Assembly (NCBI GenBank): GCA_016934645.1
Contig: JAFGSL010000256.1
Coordinates: 1-48,605, forward strand
DNA: 48,605 nt
From: Anaerolineae bacterium
Lineage (GTDB): Bacteria; Chloroflexota; Anaerolineae; B4-G1; SLSP01
Direction of reading: 5' to 3'
Under the pieces are notes generated by a model, which worked only from the letters and a program-made list of their open reading frames with translations, did no database searches and was not told the DNA's origin. The translations under genes were made by a program, and so were the position numbers. How positions within the stretch are numbered: position 1 is the stretch's first letter; each line of letters opens with the position of its first letter. Shown piece by piece: positions 17,242-25,729 of the stretch.

Positions 17242-18609
17242 ATGAGCACATCTCCTACAATTGCACTGATCACCAATGATGCCATCGGTGAAAAGATGGC
17301 CGGGCCTGGTATCCGGTATTGGGAATTTGCCCGTGTACTGAGTAACTCTTTCCGCGTTAAATTAATCGTTCCTCCTTATGTGTGTATGGATGCATCACTC
17401 TCTGGCAAGCCGGGGGAGGCGGAGGTGTATGTGTGCGAAAATGCCGATGCCCTGGCTGCCTTGGTAACCGACTGTGATGTATTGGTCACGCTAGGGATTG
17501 TTCTGGCTTTCTATCCGTTTCTCACCCAGCTTGAGAAAGTCTTGGTCGTTGATATTTATGATCCCTTCTTGCTCGCCGGTCTGCAACGCGAGGTTGGTAC
17601 CGACCTATCGCGGCAGATTGGTGCTTATGAGAAGTATCGAGAGGCCCTTGACGTTCAACTGCGTGCTGGCGATTTCTTCCTGTGTGCCAGCGAACGGCAG
17701 CGGGACTATTGGTTGGGGATGCTTTCGGCAGTTGGACGTATCAACCCCTATACCTATGCTCAAGACCCCACGTTTGAAAAGCTGATCACTGTGGTTCCTT
17801 TTGGCTTGCCATGGGAGCAACCTCAGCACCTTCATCCGGTGCTAAAAGGTGTTTACAAATCTATCGCTCCTGCCGACAAAGTTCTGTTGTGGGGGGGCGG
17901 CGTATGGGATTGGCTGGACGCGCCGGCGTTAGTGCGGTCGATGCCTTTGATTTTGACTCACCGCGACGATGTCAAGGTTTTCTTTATGGGGACCAGGCGG
18001 CCGAATGCCAGCGCAGGTCAAACTGCCGCTGTCGACAATCTCGTAGCGTTGAGTCAAGACCTGGACCTTTACGATCGCTATGTTTTTTTCAACGACTGGG
18101 TAGATTACGAGCAGCGACAGAATTATCTGTTGGAAGCCGATCTGGGAATTAGCTTACATTTGAACCATGCCGAGACCCGATTTGCCTTCCGTACGCGTCT
18201 CCTGGATTATCTGTGGGCCGGTCTGCCTACGGTTTGCACTGTTGGTGATGTGCTTGGGGAGTCTCTGGCTGCACAAGGTGCGGTTTCCTTGGTTGCTCCC
18301 GGAGATGTGGAGGGACTTGCGCGAACGATCTTGTCGTTGTTGGCGATTCCTGATCTGCGTGCCCAAAATGAAGTACGGGTCAAGGCTATCGCGGCGCAAT
18401 ATCATTGGGATGTGGTTGCCCAGCCGTTGGCCGATTTTTGTGCTGTTCCTCACTTCGCAGCAGACCGTGGGTATGTACAACAACAATTGGCAGTGGGGCA
18501 GCGGTCGAACCCATGGTGGAGCAAGGTGCAGCGAGCTGTGCAGTCTGGTGGCCCGCGCGAGTTGTGGCGACAGGTATGTGCCTATTTACATTGGAGGCGT
18601 CAGCAGTGA
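17242..18609 (+). CDS. GT4-like glycosyltransferase, last gene of the glycan operon
   Basis: A 455-residue GT-B protein. The N-terminal half begins IALITNDAIGEKMAGPGIRY, where the K-M-x-G-P-G-x-R pattern is characteristic of a subgroup found beside Wzt/Wzm clusters. The C-terminal half has VLLWGGGVWDWLDAPALV, VFFMGTRRPN, VFFNDWVDYEQRQNYL and ETRFAFRTRLLDYLWAGLPTV, the donor-binding region. The ATG at 17242 is preceded by AGGTGA. It converges on the minus-strand GT2 gene with 11 bp between stops, and I see no hairpin terminator there. It closes the plus-strand run that starts before the window. A role in adding the first or branching sugars is possible but not shown. Confidence 0.82.
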   Translation: MSTSPTIALITNDAIGEKMAGPGIRYWEFARVLSNSFRVKLIVPPYVCMDASLSGKPGEAEVYVCENADALAALVTDCDVLVTLGIVLAFYPFLTQLEKVLVVDIYDPFLLAGLQREVGTDLSRQIGAYEKYREALDVQLRAGDFFLCASERQRDYWLGMLSAVGRINPYTYAQDPTFEKLITVVPFGLPWEQPQHLHPVLKGVYKSIAPADKVLLWGGGVWDWLDAPALVRSMPLILTHRDDVKVFFMGTRRPNASAGQTAAVDNLVALSQDLDLYDRYVFFNDWVDYEQRQNYLLEADLGISLHLNHAETRFAFRTRLLDYLWAGLPTVCTVGDVLGESLAAQGAVSLVAPGDVEGLARTILSLLAIPDLRAQNEVRVKAIAAQYHWDVVAQPLADFCAVPHFAADRGYVQQQLAVGQRSNPWWSKVQRAVQSGGPRELWRQVCAYLHWRRQQ

Positions 18610-18620
18610 CGCAGCGTGGT

Positions 18621-19631
18621 TTAGCTTTTCCTCAGTAATTGCCGCGCTTTGCTACGTAGTAACACCGGAAGAGGAATTTCTCCCAATTCATCGCTCAACA
18701 GGGCTTCTAGCTCAGTGTTGGATATTTGCTTGCGCTTCAGGATTTCGCGACGTTGCCGCATCACCTGCGGCAACGTCAGCATAAAGCCTCCCCATCCTTT
18801 CAGTGAATGCCACGGTCGTTTATAGGCCAGGAAGTAGTAAAATTGACCGTATAGCAACGTTCCGAGATGTTTCAGCAACAGTCTGGCTGGGATGTTCTTG
18901 AGTAGGACCGCCAGACGGTTGCGCATCATCAAGGTGACATAGCGCGCGTGCGGAGTGCCAGCGCCGTGACTCTGGTGCAAGATTCTCGCGTTTGGCTCGT
19001 AGAGATAGCGATAGCCAAACAACCGTCCTCGTAGCCCTAGATCGATATCCTCCAAATAGCTGCCAAAGCGCCCGTCGAAATCGCCCACCGTTTGCAGAAA
19101 GTCCCGGCGATAGAGGGCCGCGCCCGCGCAGATGGAAAAGACTTCGCACGGCGTGTCATAGGTGGACGCGGATTCATCCAGCCCTTGTTTGCGTGCTGAT
19201 CCATACCAACTGAAGGTATCGCCGGCATTGTCGATGCGTGCGGGATCCGTGAGCTGGAGCATCTTGGAGGCAATGCCGCCTACATCAAGCGGAGCGGTAT
19301 CCAGCGCGGTAACAAGCGCGTCGAGCCAGGTGGGACTGGGCTGTGTATCGACATTGAGCAGCGCTACATATGGGCTCCTCGAAGCCGCAATCCCCACGTT
19401 GACGGCTGCTGCGAACCCTCGATTCTCCGGCAAAGCGATGGTGCGCACTTCCGGGTATGCAGTTTGTACGAACGCTACTGAGTCATCGCTGGAACCGTTG
19501 TCGACCAGTAACACGGCGAAGTCCTGGAAGGTTTGCGCCCGTAAGCCATCCAGGCAACCCGGCAGCCACTTTCGGGTGTTCCAGTTGGGGATGACGATGG
19601 TGACTCGTGCCACCTCTGTTGAATCCGTCAT
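18621..19631 (-). CDS. Family 2 glycosyltransferase, rhamnosyltransferase-like (WbbL type)
   Basis: A 336-residue protein. VTIVIPNWNTRKWLPGCLDGL, LLVDNGSSDDSV, ENRGFAAAVNVGI and LLNVDTQPSPTWL give the full GT2 order seen in the WbbL/rhamnosyltransferase group; GSYLEDIDLGLRGRLFGYR holds the ED base motif. The DxD is VDT. The C-terminal 70 residues are basic and amphipathic, suggesting peripheral membrane binding. The ATG start overlaps the stop of the methyltransferase gene (4 bp), so the two are co-translated. The gene is last in the minus-strand run that begins at 24368. Confidence 0.86.
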   Translation of the reverse strand: MTDSTEVARVTIVIPNWNTRKWLPGCLDGLRAQTFQDFAVLLVDNGSSDDSVAFVQTAYPEVRTIALPENRGFAAAVNVGIAASRSPYVALLNVDTQPSPTWLDALVTALDTAPLDVGGIASKMLQLTDPARIDNAGDTFSWYGSARKQGLDESASTYDTPCEVFSICAGAALYRRDFLQTVGDFDGRFGSYLEDIDLGLRGRLFGYRYLYEPNARILHQSHGAGTPHARYVTLMMRNRLAVLLKNIPARLLLKHLGTLLYGQFYYFLAYKRPWHSLKGWGGFMLTLPQVMRQRREILKRKQISNTELEALLSDELGEIPLPVLLRSKARQLLRKS

Positions 19632-20449
19632 GCATGTTGTACCAGTAGAATATCCTGGTATGAGAGTCCGTCGGCCCGGCCGCTCCAGGTGCCGTAGTGG
19701 ATGGGGCCTTGCAGTGAAAGCCTTTGCAGAGCCAGTTGTTCCAGGACGTAGGCTTCTTGATAGGCTACAGCACTTTCGGGGATGTCGGCATCACGTACGT
19801 GGTAAGGGCCTTCTCCATAGTGAAATTGGATATCGTTGTTGCCAGTAGCGGCGAGCTCAGCTTGCTGGTCATTTAATAGAAAGAAGGTGCATAGGGCGTT
19901 GCCCTGTGGCGCGAGCAGGCGCGCGATTTCCTGCAGATAATGTGTTGTGTCGGCGGGGAGCAGGTGTGTAAAGACAGAGGTTAGGAAGATGAAGTCGAAG
20001 GCCCCGTCAGCAAAGGGGAAGATGTACGTATCGGCATGTAACTTACCGTCAGGATTGTAGCGTTTGTTATAGAGATCAGCGTGGACAAAGGTGAAGTGTG
20101 GGTAACGGCGTGAGATATGCTGTTGACACCAAACAATTGATTGCGCAGTGATGTCGATGCCGGTGTAAGTCCCACCTCGTAAGTAGCCTCTGAGCGGCAG
20201 TGCCATCCGTCCGCTGCCGCAACCGATTTCAAGTACCCTGGCATCCGGCTGTAGATGCGCTATCTCGATGAAGTAGCGCAGGAATTCCTCCCCAGTGCGT
20301 TTGAAGTCACTGCCGCCGACATCCCGCAGCCACCAGGGGGGGGACCGGAGTTCCCCCCGTAGGACACGCGCACCTAAATCTTTGAGTTGCTCCCAGAGCG
20401 TGGGGGTGTAATCGTGTGTTTGCACAGTTGATCCTATTGTTTGTTGCAC
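19628..20449 (-). CDS. Class I SAM-dependent methyltransferase
   Basis: About 273 residues with a seven-strand methyltransferase core: VLEIGCGSGRMALPL is the SAM-binding motif, TGIDITAQSIVWCQ gives the acidic residue after strand 2, and FDFIFLTSVFTHL is motif III/IV. An N-terminal WWLRDVGGSDF region is typical of methyltransferases found in polysaccharide clusters. The frame is open far upstream, but this overlaps the FG-GAP gene. The start is therefore uncertain: GTG at 20449 is given, and a second GTG at 20425 has a better AGGAT-like site. It probably methylates a sugar or lipid-linked intermediate; the substrate is unknown. Confidence 0.83.
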   Translation of the reverse strand: MQQTIGSTVQTHDYTPTLWEQLKDLGARVLRGELRSPPWWLRDVGGSDFKRTGEEFLRYFIEIAHLQPDARVLEIGCGSGRMALPLRGYLRGGTYTGIDITAQSIVWCQQHISRRYPHFTFVHADLYNKRYNPDGKLHADTYIFPFADGAFDFIFLTSVFTHLLPADTTHYLQEIARLLAPQGNALCTFFLLNDQQAELAATGNNDIQFHYGEGPYHVRDADIPESAVAYQEAYVLEQLALQRLSLQGPIHYGTWSGRADGLSYQDILLVQHA

Positions 20450-20468
20450 TAATTCGTCTAGGTTGACT

Positions 20469-22433
20469 CTACTTACGGATAATGGGTAGATAGACGTGCG
20501 CAACGTCACCGATAAAAACGTAAACGGTAGCAGTTTGCGGGCTACCCATAATTGGTTTGCCATTGAAGGTGGCAGATGCCGTGATCGTGCCCATTTCACT
20601 CCAACCCGAGGGAAGTCCGGTGAGGTCGACGTTGAAAGAGACGCTGCCTTCACCGCTACCGCTGAGTTGGTTCAGGCTGATACCCACTGAGGCAGAAAGA
20701 GTCCAGTCGAATGTCTCACCTCCGGCGTTGGCAAGATATACATAGCCCGTCTGAGTGATTGAGGGATCGCTTTGGTCATGGAATAAGCGTGTTGTATCTG
20801 GAAAGTCAAGTTTTGGAGCGGGTGTTATCAACCCTGTACGTTGTGCGTCATGGTGGAACATCGGCCAAGGCTGTGCGGAGGAAGTCGTCCCATTCTCGTC
20901 CCAAATCCAGATCGCACCTTTGTTACTGTTAAAGAAATCCTCACCGGCGACGATAGTCTCTAAGTTCCCATCATTATCCACGTCATCCACTAATGGCGCC
21001 GAGTAGAGTGCTCCCACGGTTTCATGGCTTACAGCATCGCTGGTCCCATTCGGCTCTATGGTTACAAGCCCCCAGGCAGCGACATGGGTGATGAGGATTT
21101 CAGTCGCGCCATCACCGTCGAAATCGACGAGTACCGGGCTATACATCATTGGAAAAGAATTGGTGCCGTAGTTGGGTGTTGGAGATGTAACCGGGAATCC
21201 GGGGACTAAACTCCCATCCGCATTCCAGGCATAGAGTTTGTTGTCGTTAGTGATGTAGATATCACCTTCCCCTATGACCACTTCCAGTTCACCATCACCA
21301 TCAATGTCGCCTAAAGCGGGAGGCGCCAGCATAGGATTCGTAGTTTCGCGCGGCCAGTTGGGCAAAGGTGTGCCGTCGTGGTTCCAGGCATAGACGATGT
21401 TCTGACGACCGGTTGTGATCCCTCGCCCGACTCCGCTTACGATTTCAAGATAACCATCACCGTCAATATCCCCTAGGGCCGGTGAAGAATGGATGTGTTG
21501 TTCGGTCTGGATAGGGAAGCCCGGCACGAGACTGCTATCTCCGTTGATGGCCCAGAGTGTTGCATTTTGGTCTTGTTGGCCGTTGACGTAGGGGCTCATC
21601 GTACCCACGACAACTTCAGGGAGGCCGTCGTTGTCAATGTCGCCCAGCGCGGGGGAAGAGATTCCTCCGCGCCATAGGTTGTCGCCATCCCATTGGGAGA
21701 TTGGCCAGCCGGCGACGACCTCACCCGTGTGATGCCAGGCGTGAATACGACGGTCGAGGCTGTTGATCACAATTTCCAGGTCCCCATCGCCGTCCAAATC
21801 ACCCAGGGCTGGGGTTGTCTCAATTCCATCCCAAAGGCCATCCGGCAATCCTTCACCAGCGCCGGCGCCTACCTGATCGATACATGGTTGTGGCCAGCCA
21901 CGCCATTGCCCGGAGCCGTTCTCGCATTTTCCAGAGCTTGTGTTGTATGTCGCTTGTTCGGTAAGGGAGAAATCCCAGGCGGAGTTGTAGCGATAGATGA
22001 GTACTCCGCCGTTCCGGCGCGCGCTAAGGTCCGGGTTGTGAGTCGGACCACCCACTGTGACAACAATGTCCAGGTGTCCATCATTATCCAGGTCTGCGAT
22101 AGCCGGCGAGGAGACGATAACATTATCGGCATGCGTGGTGTCTGGGTTCGCGGCGTTGATCTCGAGGGCCGTTTGGCGCGACCAGACTACAGACCAGCTA
22201 CTCCCGTTAAATGCGGCGACATAGAGAATGCCATCGGGACCGCCTACGACAATCTCTTTGTAGCCGTCGCCATTGAAATCTGCTGTTGCGGGGGAGGATT
22301 CTTTAATTTGCTTGCCGCTCAGGGGGATTTTGGATGCTGTAGGATATGCTTGCACTGAAGTGCTTGGCCCTTTGAGTGAGAACAGAATGATCAACAAACC
22401 CATAAACCTGAGAGCCACGCGATGCATTTTCAT
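20469..22433 (-). CDS. Secreted FG-GAP/VCBS repeat protein with C-terminal YLPIIRK
   Basis: A 654-residue protein with a signal peptide (about 1-29, ending near VQAYP). It carries at least eight FG-GAP-type repeats with calcium-binding loops: ADFNGDGYKEIVVG, ADLDNDGHLDIVV, GDLDGDGDLEIV, GDIDNDGLPEVVVG, GDIDGDGYLEIV, GDIDGDGELEVV, VDFDGDGATEIL and DDVDNDGNLETIV. These usually fold as a beta-propeller on the outer surface, binding sugars or proteins. The last 120 residues form a beta-sandwich-like domain ending HVYLPIIRK, close to the YLPLVLR ends common in exported Chloroflexota proteins. The ATG overlaps the stop of the upstream GT4 gene. It has no enzyme motif; adhesion or glycan capture is inferred. 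Confidence 0.87.
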   Translation of the reverse strand: MKMHRVALRFMGLLIILFSLKGPSTSVQAYPTASKIPLSGKQIKESSPATADFNGDGYKEIVVGGPDGILYVAAFNGSSWSVVWSRQTALEINAANPDTTHADNVIVSSPAIADLDNDGHLDIVVTVGGPTHNPDLSARRNGGVLIYRYNSAWDFSLTEQATYNTSSGKCENGSGQWRGWPQPCIDQVGAGAGEGLPDGLWDGIETTPALGDLDGDGDLEIVINSLDRRIHAWHHTGEVVAGWPISQWDGDNLWRGGISSPALGDIDNDGLPEVVVGTMSPYVNGQQDQNATLWAINGDSSLVPGFPIQTEQHIHSSPALGDIDGDGYLEIVSGVGRGITTGRQNIVYAWNHDGTPLPNWPRETTNPMLAPPALGDIDGDGELEVVIGEGDIYITNDNKLYAWNADGSLVPGFPVTSPTPNYGTNSFPMMYSPVLVDFDGDGATEILITHVAAWGLVTIEPNGTSDAVSHETVGALYSAPLVDDVDNDGNLETIVAGEDFFNSNKGAIWIWDENGTTSSAQPWPMFHHDAQRTGLITPAPKLDFPDTTRLFHDQSDPSITQTGYVYLANAGGETFDWTLSASVGISLNQLSGSGEGSVSFNVDLTGLPSGWSEMGTITASATFNGKPIMGSPQTATVYVFIGDVAHVYLPIIRK

Positions 22434-23446
22434 ACCAGTGTCCTCCTGGTGTGTTGGTAAATTTGTTCATAAACCTGCAAAAGATTTGCTTGTGCGAAAT
22501 CACGCTGTCCAACAGCGGCAGCTTCAGTCGTTAGTTTGGCGTAATTCTCTGACAATGTCACGATGGCTTCAAGTATACTCTCGGCAGCGACTTTGTCTAG
22601 CACAACCCCGCAGCATTTTTGCTCGACGTAGTCCGCCATTGGAATGGCGCGATTCACCAGTACCGGCTTCCCGGCAGCGAGTGAATCCAGCAGGGAGTGC
22701 GGATAAGCCTTGATGAGCGCTGCGTTAGTAGCCAATGTGATGGTTGCATGGACGCCAGCGAGGATCTGGTTGACGTTTACAAAGCTGTTGATCAGTGTGA
22801 TTTGTGATTCGAGATCAAGGCCATGGATACGCCTTTCCATTTCTTCGATCAGGATGCCCCGCCAGAGGAAGATGAAGTGCAGGTGTGGGTCCTGTTGTGC
22901 CGCTTTGAGCAAGGCATCAATACCCTTTGTGCGAAATTGGGCGCGGGTCCACGGCGCAGAAGCGACCAAAAGACGGAGTTCACGTCCCAGAGGCAGTGGG
23001 GTGCAGGTAAAGCGTGAGATGTCAATGCCAGGGCGAATGAGGTGCACGTTGCGCAGGCCTGCTTGTACCAGGCGTTGCTGGCTGCGTTCGTCATATACGG
23101 CGACCGCTGCCAGACGGTTGAAATAGCGCAAATGGATGTGCCTTGCGCTGATGCCACTGCTGATTGTGTATATGACCGGGCGTCGCAACCCTAACAGGTA
23201 AGGGTAGGGGAATGGATCTGGGTTGTAGAAGTGGTGCAGATCGAAGTTTTTCTCCCGGTCACGCAGCGCTTTTAGCATCGATAAGCCAAACAGCAGACGA
23301 GGTATGTAGATGACACTGTTCTGGTTGGGATTGACATAGACGAGATCGCCGCCGTTGCCATTCCGTAGAGCCTGGATCTCTTGCGAAAGTGCCTCGCCCG
23401 CAGGTATTTTCGGAGGAAGAATTGGTAGATGGTAGAGGACGTTCAT
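22430..23446 (-). CDS. Family 4 glycosyltransferase
   Basis: About 338 residues in a GT-B arrangement. The N-terminal half begins MNVLYHLPILPPKIPAGEAL and includes FDLHHFYNPDPFPYPYL. The donor half has LRLLVASAPWTRAQFRTKGI, LHFIFLWRG, TLATNAALIKAYPHSLLDS and LAAGKPVLVNRAIPMADYV. The E-x7-E motif is weak: Ser and Asp occupy the usual positions, as in several divergent members. The frame extends upstream into the GT2 gene, but ATG at 23446 sits 1 bp after that gene's stop and starts the fold, so it is chosen. It is one of three consecutive minus-strand genes with touching ends. Confidence 0.82.
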   Translation of the reverse strand: MNVLYHLPILPPKIPAGEALSQEIQALRNGNGGDLVYVNPNQNSVIYIPRLLFGLSMLKALRDREKNFDLHHFYNPDPFPYPYLLGLRRPVIYTISSGISARHIHLRYFNRLAAVAVYDERSQQRLVQAGLRNVHLIRPGIDISRFTCTPLPLGRELRLLVASAPWTRAQFRTKGIDALLKAAQQDPHLHFIFLWRGILIEEMERRIHGLDLESQITLINSFVNVNQILAGVHATITLATNAALIKAYPHSLLDSLAAGKPVLVNRAIPMADYVEQKCCGVVLDKVAAESILEAIVTLSENYAKLTTEAAAVGQRDFAQANLLQVYEQIYQHTRRTLV

Positions 23447-23447
23447 T

Positions 23448-24368
23448 TTATCCCTTTGCACTGCCTTCTGGTAAACAACGGGCCAAGACTCGCTCATTCT
23501 GCCCCCCGAAGCGTCCTTGCAGACCATCCTGCAAACCCAACCAGATGGCTTGCGCGGCCTGCTTGTCACCTGTGAGGCGTAGTTTGAGGGTGAGCGCTAC
23601 ACTGTACAACGTCCAGGCGACGTAAAAACCGAGTAAGGGCTGCGGTTTTAGATCACGCATCACAAGGAAGCGATTGCGGATAATGTAGTAGGCATAAAGG
23701 GTTTTTCGCAATTGCGAAGGGCGGGCTTCGAGGGCATGCGTTGCCCTCGCGTGAGGATTGATTACGCTGCGGTAGCCATGTCGGGCGGCACGCATGCACA
23801 GTTCCGCCACTTCCGTCGAAAAGAAATAGTCTTCGTGCAGCAGTCCTGCGACTTTGAGCGCTGCGGGATTAACTAAAAGCACAGTTCCCGGCACGTATTC
23901 AACGCTGAAGACGGCTTCGGATTGAGGAAGTGCGGTTATGTGTGAATGGTGGTGATGAATAGGGCTGCGACCGCCGGCCGAGAGTAGTTGCGGTGGAGCG
24001 CTTTCAGAATAAAGCAGCGGCCCAACAAATCCGATACCTGGATCACTGTCTAGGGTTTCCAGCAAGGTGACGACAGCGGATTCTGCAATGCTTGCGTCGT
24101 TGTTGAGAAGCAGAAGCGGTGCCCGGTTCTCGCGCAGTGCGGCCTCGATGCCCCGGTTGTTGCCTCCGGCAAAGCCCTGGTTGGTTGCATTGCGAATAAG
24201 ATGAACGTGCGGCGCTTCGCGCGCGATGATGTCGGGGCTGCCATCGCTAGAGGCATTATCTACGATCCATAGACTGGGTTTGAGTGTGTGCCAGGTATCT
24301 ATAGCTTGGATACAGTGAAGGGTATCCTCTGCGGCGTTCCAATTGAGAATAATGACGGATATGGACAT
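23448..24368 (-). CDS. Family 2 glycosyltransferase (rhamnosyltransferase-like)
   Basis: About 306 residues. ISVIILNWNAAEDTLHCI, LWIVDNASSDGSPD, NQGFAGGNNRGIEAAL and LLLLNNDASI give the complete GT2 donor site, and FFSTEVAELCMRAARHGYR replaces the usual ED-x-D-L base segment. The C-terminal 60 residues contain one hydrophobic helix. An upstream ATG at 24407 is in frame, but it lies at the -10 of the predicted minus-strand promoter, so the ATG at 24368 (MSISVI) is preferred. This gene heads the minus-strand operon running to 18621. Confidence 0.84.
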   Translation of the reverse strand: MSISVIILNWNAAEDTLHCIQAIDTWHTLKPSLWIVDNASSDGSPDIIAREAPHVHLIRNATNQGFAGGNNRGIEAALRENRAPLLLLNNDASIAESAVVTLLETLDSDPGIGFVGPLLYSESAPPQLLSAGGRSPIHHHHSHITALPQSEAVFSVEYVPGTVLLVNPAALKVAGLLHEDYFFSTEVAELCMRAARHGYRSVINPHARATHALEARPSQLRKTLYAYYIIRNRFLVMRDLKPQPLLGFYVAWTLYSVALTLKLRLTGDKQAAQAIWLGLQDGLQGRFGGQNERVLARCLPEGSAKG

Positions 24369-24392
24369 ATCGACTTCAGTTTCGGCTCCAGT

Positions 24393-24420
24393 TTGACTCA
24401 GGGGCATTTTAACATACTAT
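24393..24420 (+). promoter_or_regulatory. Sigma-70-like promoter for the GT4 gene at 24454
   Basis: TTGACT at 24393 and TACTAT at 24415 are separated by 16 bp, about 35 bp before the ATG. The gene also has a strong GGAGGTGAA ribosome site. It overlaps the opposing promoter. Confidence 0.5.
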
Positions 24421-24433
24421 ACCGCTGCGTAAA
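24406..24433 (-). promoter_or_regulatory. Sigma-70-like promoter for the minus-strand glycan operon
   Basis: On the minus strand TTTACG and TAAAAT are separated by 16 bp. The inferred start site falls after the ATG at 24407, which supports the shorter GT2 start at 24368. The two divergent promoters share sequence, so they may compete. Confidence 0.4.
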
Positions 24434-24453
24434 GAACTTAAATTGGAGGTGAA

Positions 24454-25710
24454 ATGCACATTCTTCATCTGGTGCACCAATATATGCCGGAATATGTAGG
24501 CGGGGTAGAACTCTACACTCGCTGGCTTGCCCATATTCAGGTGCAGGAGGGGCATCAAGTTTCGATCTTCTACCGTCGTAGCGGAGAGGGGACCGGGGTT
24601 GAACCCCGAAATGAAGATGGTGTGCGAGTATGGGGGGCCTGGGACGGCCCTGTGACGCCAATGCGCCGTTTCCGCGTCATATTTGGTGATCCGGCGCTGG
24701 TGACCTCGTTTGAACAGGTTTTGGATGAGACGCAACCTGAGATTGTGCATGTAGAGCATCTGATGGGACATCCGACCACGTTAATTAACGTGCTACAGCG
24801 TCGCCATATCCCTTTTGTGGTGATGTTGCATGATTTTTGGTGGCGCTGTGCCAATGCGCAGTTGTTGACCAATTATGATCAGACTGTTTGCCCTGGTCCC
24901 CAAGTCCATTACCTCAATTGTGCGCGCTGTGCCCTGGCACGAGCCGGAAAACCCGGACTGGGCATATTGGCTCCGCTTTTTGCTCCTCTCATGGCCTGGC
25001 GCAATCACCGCTTGTCACGGGTGTTGCGGGCAGCCTCGGTGTTAATCGTACCGACTGTTTTTGTTGAACAGTGGTACGCAACTCACGCTTTCCCGCGCAG
25101 TGCCTTGCGTGTGTTGCCGCTGGGGCTGGAACATCCGGTGACATTGCCATCTCGCCGGCGCGAATCGGATAACAGTGTGCGTTTTCTCTATATGGGTGGA
25201 CTATCGTTTCAGAAGGGTATCCACACGCTTATTGAAGCGTTCGCCGGTGTGCGCGGCGCTGCGGAACTCTGGATTGCTGGTGACGAGACGTTCGATCCGG
25301 TATATATGGCACAACTTCGTAGTCTGGCAACGCCGCAAGTGCGATTTTTGGGCCGTTTGGCGCGCCCTGAAGTATGGCAAGCCCTCGTGGATGCGGATGT
25401 TGTCGTCGTGCCCTCGCTGTGGTACGAAACCTTCTCCTTCCTGGTTTCTGAGGGGTTTATTGCTGGGAAACCTGTCCTGGCTTCTCGTCTTGGCCCCTTG
25501 GCTGACCGCGTCCGCGATAGGGTAGATGGATTGCTGCTGCCGCCGGGGGATGTTGTGGCGTGGCGCGAAGCGATGCAACGTCTGGTGGATGTGCCGGATG
25601 GTTTGGCGCAGATGCGACAGAATGTTTGCCCCCCGTTATCTCTGGAAGAACATGAGGCAGTATTGGCGGCTCTTTACGCACGAGCGATAGATGGATATAG
25701 GGTTATGTGA
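24454..25710 (+). CDS. Family 4 glycosyltransferase with cysteine-rich loop
   Basis: A 418-residue GT-B protein. HILHLVHQYMPEYVGGVELY gives the N-terminal glycine-rich acceptor loop. The donor half has FLYMGGLSFQKGIHTLIEAF, VRFLGRLARPEVWQAL and ETFSFLVSEGFIAGKPVLAS, with Glu residues near 324 and 332 in the E-x7-E motif. Between the halves, a loop with four cysteines (WWRCANAQ, TVCPGP, LNCARCAL) is shared by a known GT4 subgroup and could bind a metal or be structural. Start ATG follows GGAGGTGAA. It is the only plus-strand gene in this stretch and ends 19 bp from the convergent sulfatase gene. Confidence 0.87.
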   Translation: MHILHLVHQYMPEYVGGVELYTRWLAHIQVQEGHQVSIFYRRSGEGTGVEPRNEDGVRVWGAWDGPVTPMRRFRVIFGDPALVTSFEQVLDETQPEIVHVEHLMGHPTTLINVLQRRHIPFVVMLHDFWWRCANAQLLTNYDQTVCPGPQVHYLNCARCALARAGKPGLGILAPLFAPLMAWRNHRLSRVLRAASVLIVPTVFVEQWYATHAFPRSALRVLPLGLEHPVTLPSRRRESDNSVRFLYMGGLSFQKGIHTLIEAFAGVRGAAELWIAGDETFDPVYMAQLRSLATPQVRFLGRLARPEVWQALVDADVVVVPSLWYETFSFLVSEGFIAGKPVLASRLGPLADRVRDRVDGLLLPPGDVVAWREAMQRLVDVPDGLAQMRQNVCPPLSLEEHEAVLAALYARAIDGYRVM

Positions 25711-25729
25711 CGATTTCCTCTTTCGTGCA

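Noticed and set aside
21693..22358. 221-codon plus-strand frame
   Set aside because: It lies fully within the FG-GAP gene; the protein shows no recognisable domain, while the minus-strand frame has eight calcium loops.
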